The position numbers and the translations under genes are program-made. The notes beneath the pieces are model-generated. The model ran no database searches, was not told the DNA's origin, and saw only the letters and a list, made by a program, of their open reading frames with translations. A DNA stretch of 64,000 nucleotides from Pararhodobacter marinus (GTDB lineage Bacteria; Pseudomonadota; Alphaproteobacteria; Rhodobacterales; Rhodobacteraceae). The stretch spans positions 186,001 to 250,000 of the forward strand of contig NZ_QEYD01000003.1 of the NCBI RefSeq assembly GCF_003122215.1, written 5' to 3'. This document shows positions 63,568-64,000 of the stretch, piece after piece (the first letter of the stretch is position 1; each line of letters begins with the position of its first letter).

Positions 63568-64000
63568 TCAGCGGAACTTGGCGGCCAGCGCGCGCAGCCC
63601 GTTGGCCAGCACCAGCACGTCGATGCCCACCGCGCAGAAGGTAACGCCCATATCGATCCATTCGCGCGCCTGCGCCTCGTTCGAGGTCAGGATGCCGGGC
63701 GCCTTGCCCGCCGCCCGAATCCGCCGGATCGCATCGGCGATGGCGCCCTGCACCTCGGGCGCGCCGGGATTGCCGCGATAGCCCATATCCGCCGACAAGT
63801 CGGCAGGCCCGATGAACACCCCGTCCACGCCCTCGACCGCAAGGATGTCGTCCAGCGCCGCCATGCCCGCGCGGTTCTCGACCTGCACCAGCAGGCAGGT
63901 TTCCGCATCGGCCTTGTTGACGTAATCCGCCACGCCCGAGAACCGCGAGGCCCGCGCCAGGGCCGCGCCCACGCCGCGCATCCCGTCGGGCGGATAGCGC
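63568..64000 (-). CDS. HpcH/HpaI-family aldolase (partial, 5' end outside window)
   Basis: The frame is open to the last base, so the N-terminal half is missing. The preserved part reads [19 protein letters not shown], then [18 protein letters not shown] and [18 protein letters not shown], which carry the metal-binding Glu and Asp and the phosphate-binding region of class II 2-keto-3-deoxy acid aldolases. It probably cleaves or forms a 2-oxo acid with pyruvate. The C-terminus ends [10 protein letters not shown]. It lies 7 bp upstream of the EEP gene on the same strand, so the two may be co-transcribed. Confidence 0.92.
   Translation of the reverse strand, partial: RYPPDGMRGVGAALARASRFSGVADYVNKADAETCLLVQVENRAGMAALDDILAVEGVDGVFIGPADLSADMGYRGNPGAPEVQGAIADAIRRIRAAGKAPGILTSNEAQAREWIDMGVTFCAVGIDVLVLANGLRALAAKFR

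Overview
The window is high-GC DNA from an alphaproteobacterium, almost certainly of the order Rhodobacterales (Rhodobacter/Paracoccus/Roseobacter relatives). Evidence for this is the DUF2927 lipoprotein, the XRE-SdhE pair, the single-permease Lol system, the nrdR-ribD and phoR-phoU-phoB arrangements, and a dispersed intergenic element built on an AAATA(C/T)TC(C) core followed by a G/C-rich hairpin. That element occurs at least four times. Most of the window is ordinary chromosome with short overlapping operons. I see no prophage, CRISPR array or recognisable defence island.

Layout. 1-8433 is a plus-strand purine operon: xdhA (partial), xdhB and xdhC, coupled to a BMP-type ABC importer (ATPase, two permeases, lipoprotein/periplasmic binder), closed by a terminator. 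8540-12215 runs on the minus strand: an AhpD-like protein, a TadG/TadE-like pair, and an ArsR-LMW-phosphatase fusion whose catalytic loop is destroyed. 12330-20459 holds an MBL hydrolase, a 35-bp tandem array, hemE, dusA with a DUF2927 lipoprotein, a 54-aa membrane protein and a VWA/CoxE-type protein, a peroxiredoxin and lipA. 21086-23396 holds a MarR-type regulator and two secreted proteins of an undescribed-looking repeat family, with a third relative at 40868. 23500-30950 holds sdhE and its XRE neighbour, an aspartate aminotransferase, a LysR regulator, a methyltransferase, and a FIST-protein/hybrid-kinase pair that resembles the NosP/NahK nitric-oxide sensing system.

31048-44945 holds a MoxR ATPase with a CoxE-type partner, a large OmpA-family protein with a Gly/Gln-rich region, an XdhC/CoxI-like plus molybdopterin-binding pair, a Cys/Met PLP enzyme, bioY, an SDR, DedA, Uup and YccF. 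45135-45969 is an IS5-family (IS427-like) element with CTAG target duplications and a broken transposase. It is followed by gene-poor DNA. 47405-64000 is almost entirely minus strand: parE, a CPA1 antiporter, tRNA-Val(CAC), lon, ribD, nrdR, an L,D-transpeptidase, lolD and lolC/F, an IsdG-like monooxygenase, a class IV aminotransferase, phoB, phoU and phoR (with a good Pho box upstream of phoR, but no pst genes between them), an EEP hydrolase and a partial HpcH/HpaI aldolase.

The most unusual material is: (1) the family of secreted proteins with DCDT-LL-ND, W-FNDD and YDIW-GTY signatures, four domain copies in three genes; (2) the catalytically dead ArsR-phosphatase fusion; (3) the exact 35-bp tandem array that seems to be an amplified piece of the dispersed hairpin element; (4) the paired TTTGCAAA palindromes between bioY and the SDR gene. 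All functional statements rest on motif recognition by eye. No database search was run.
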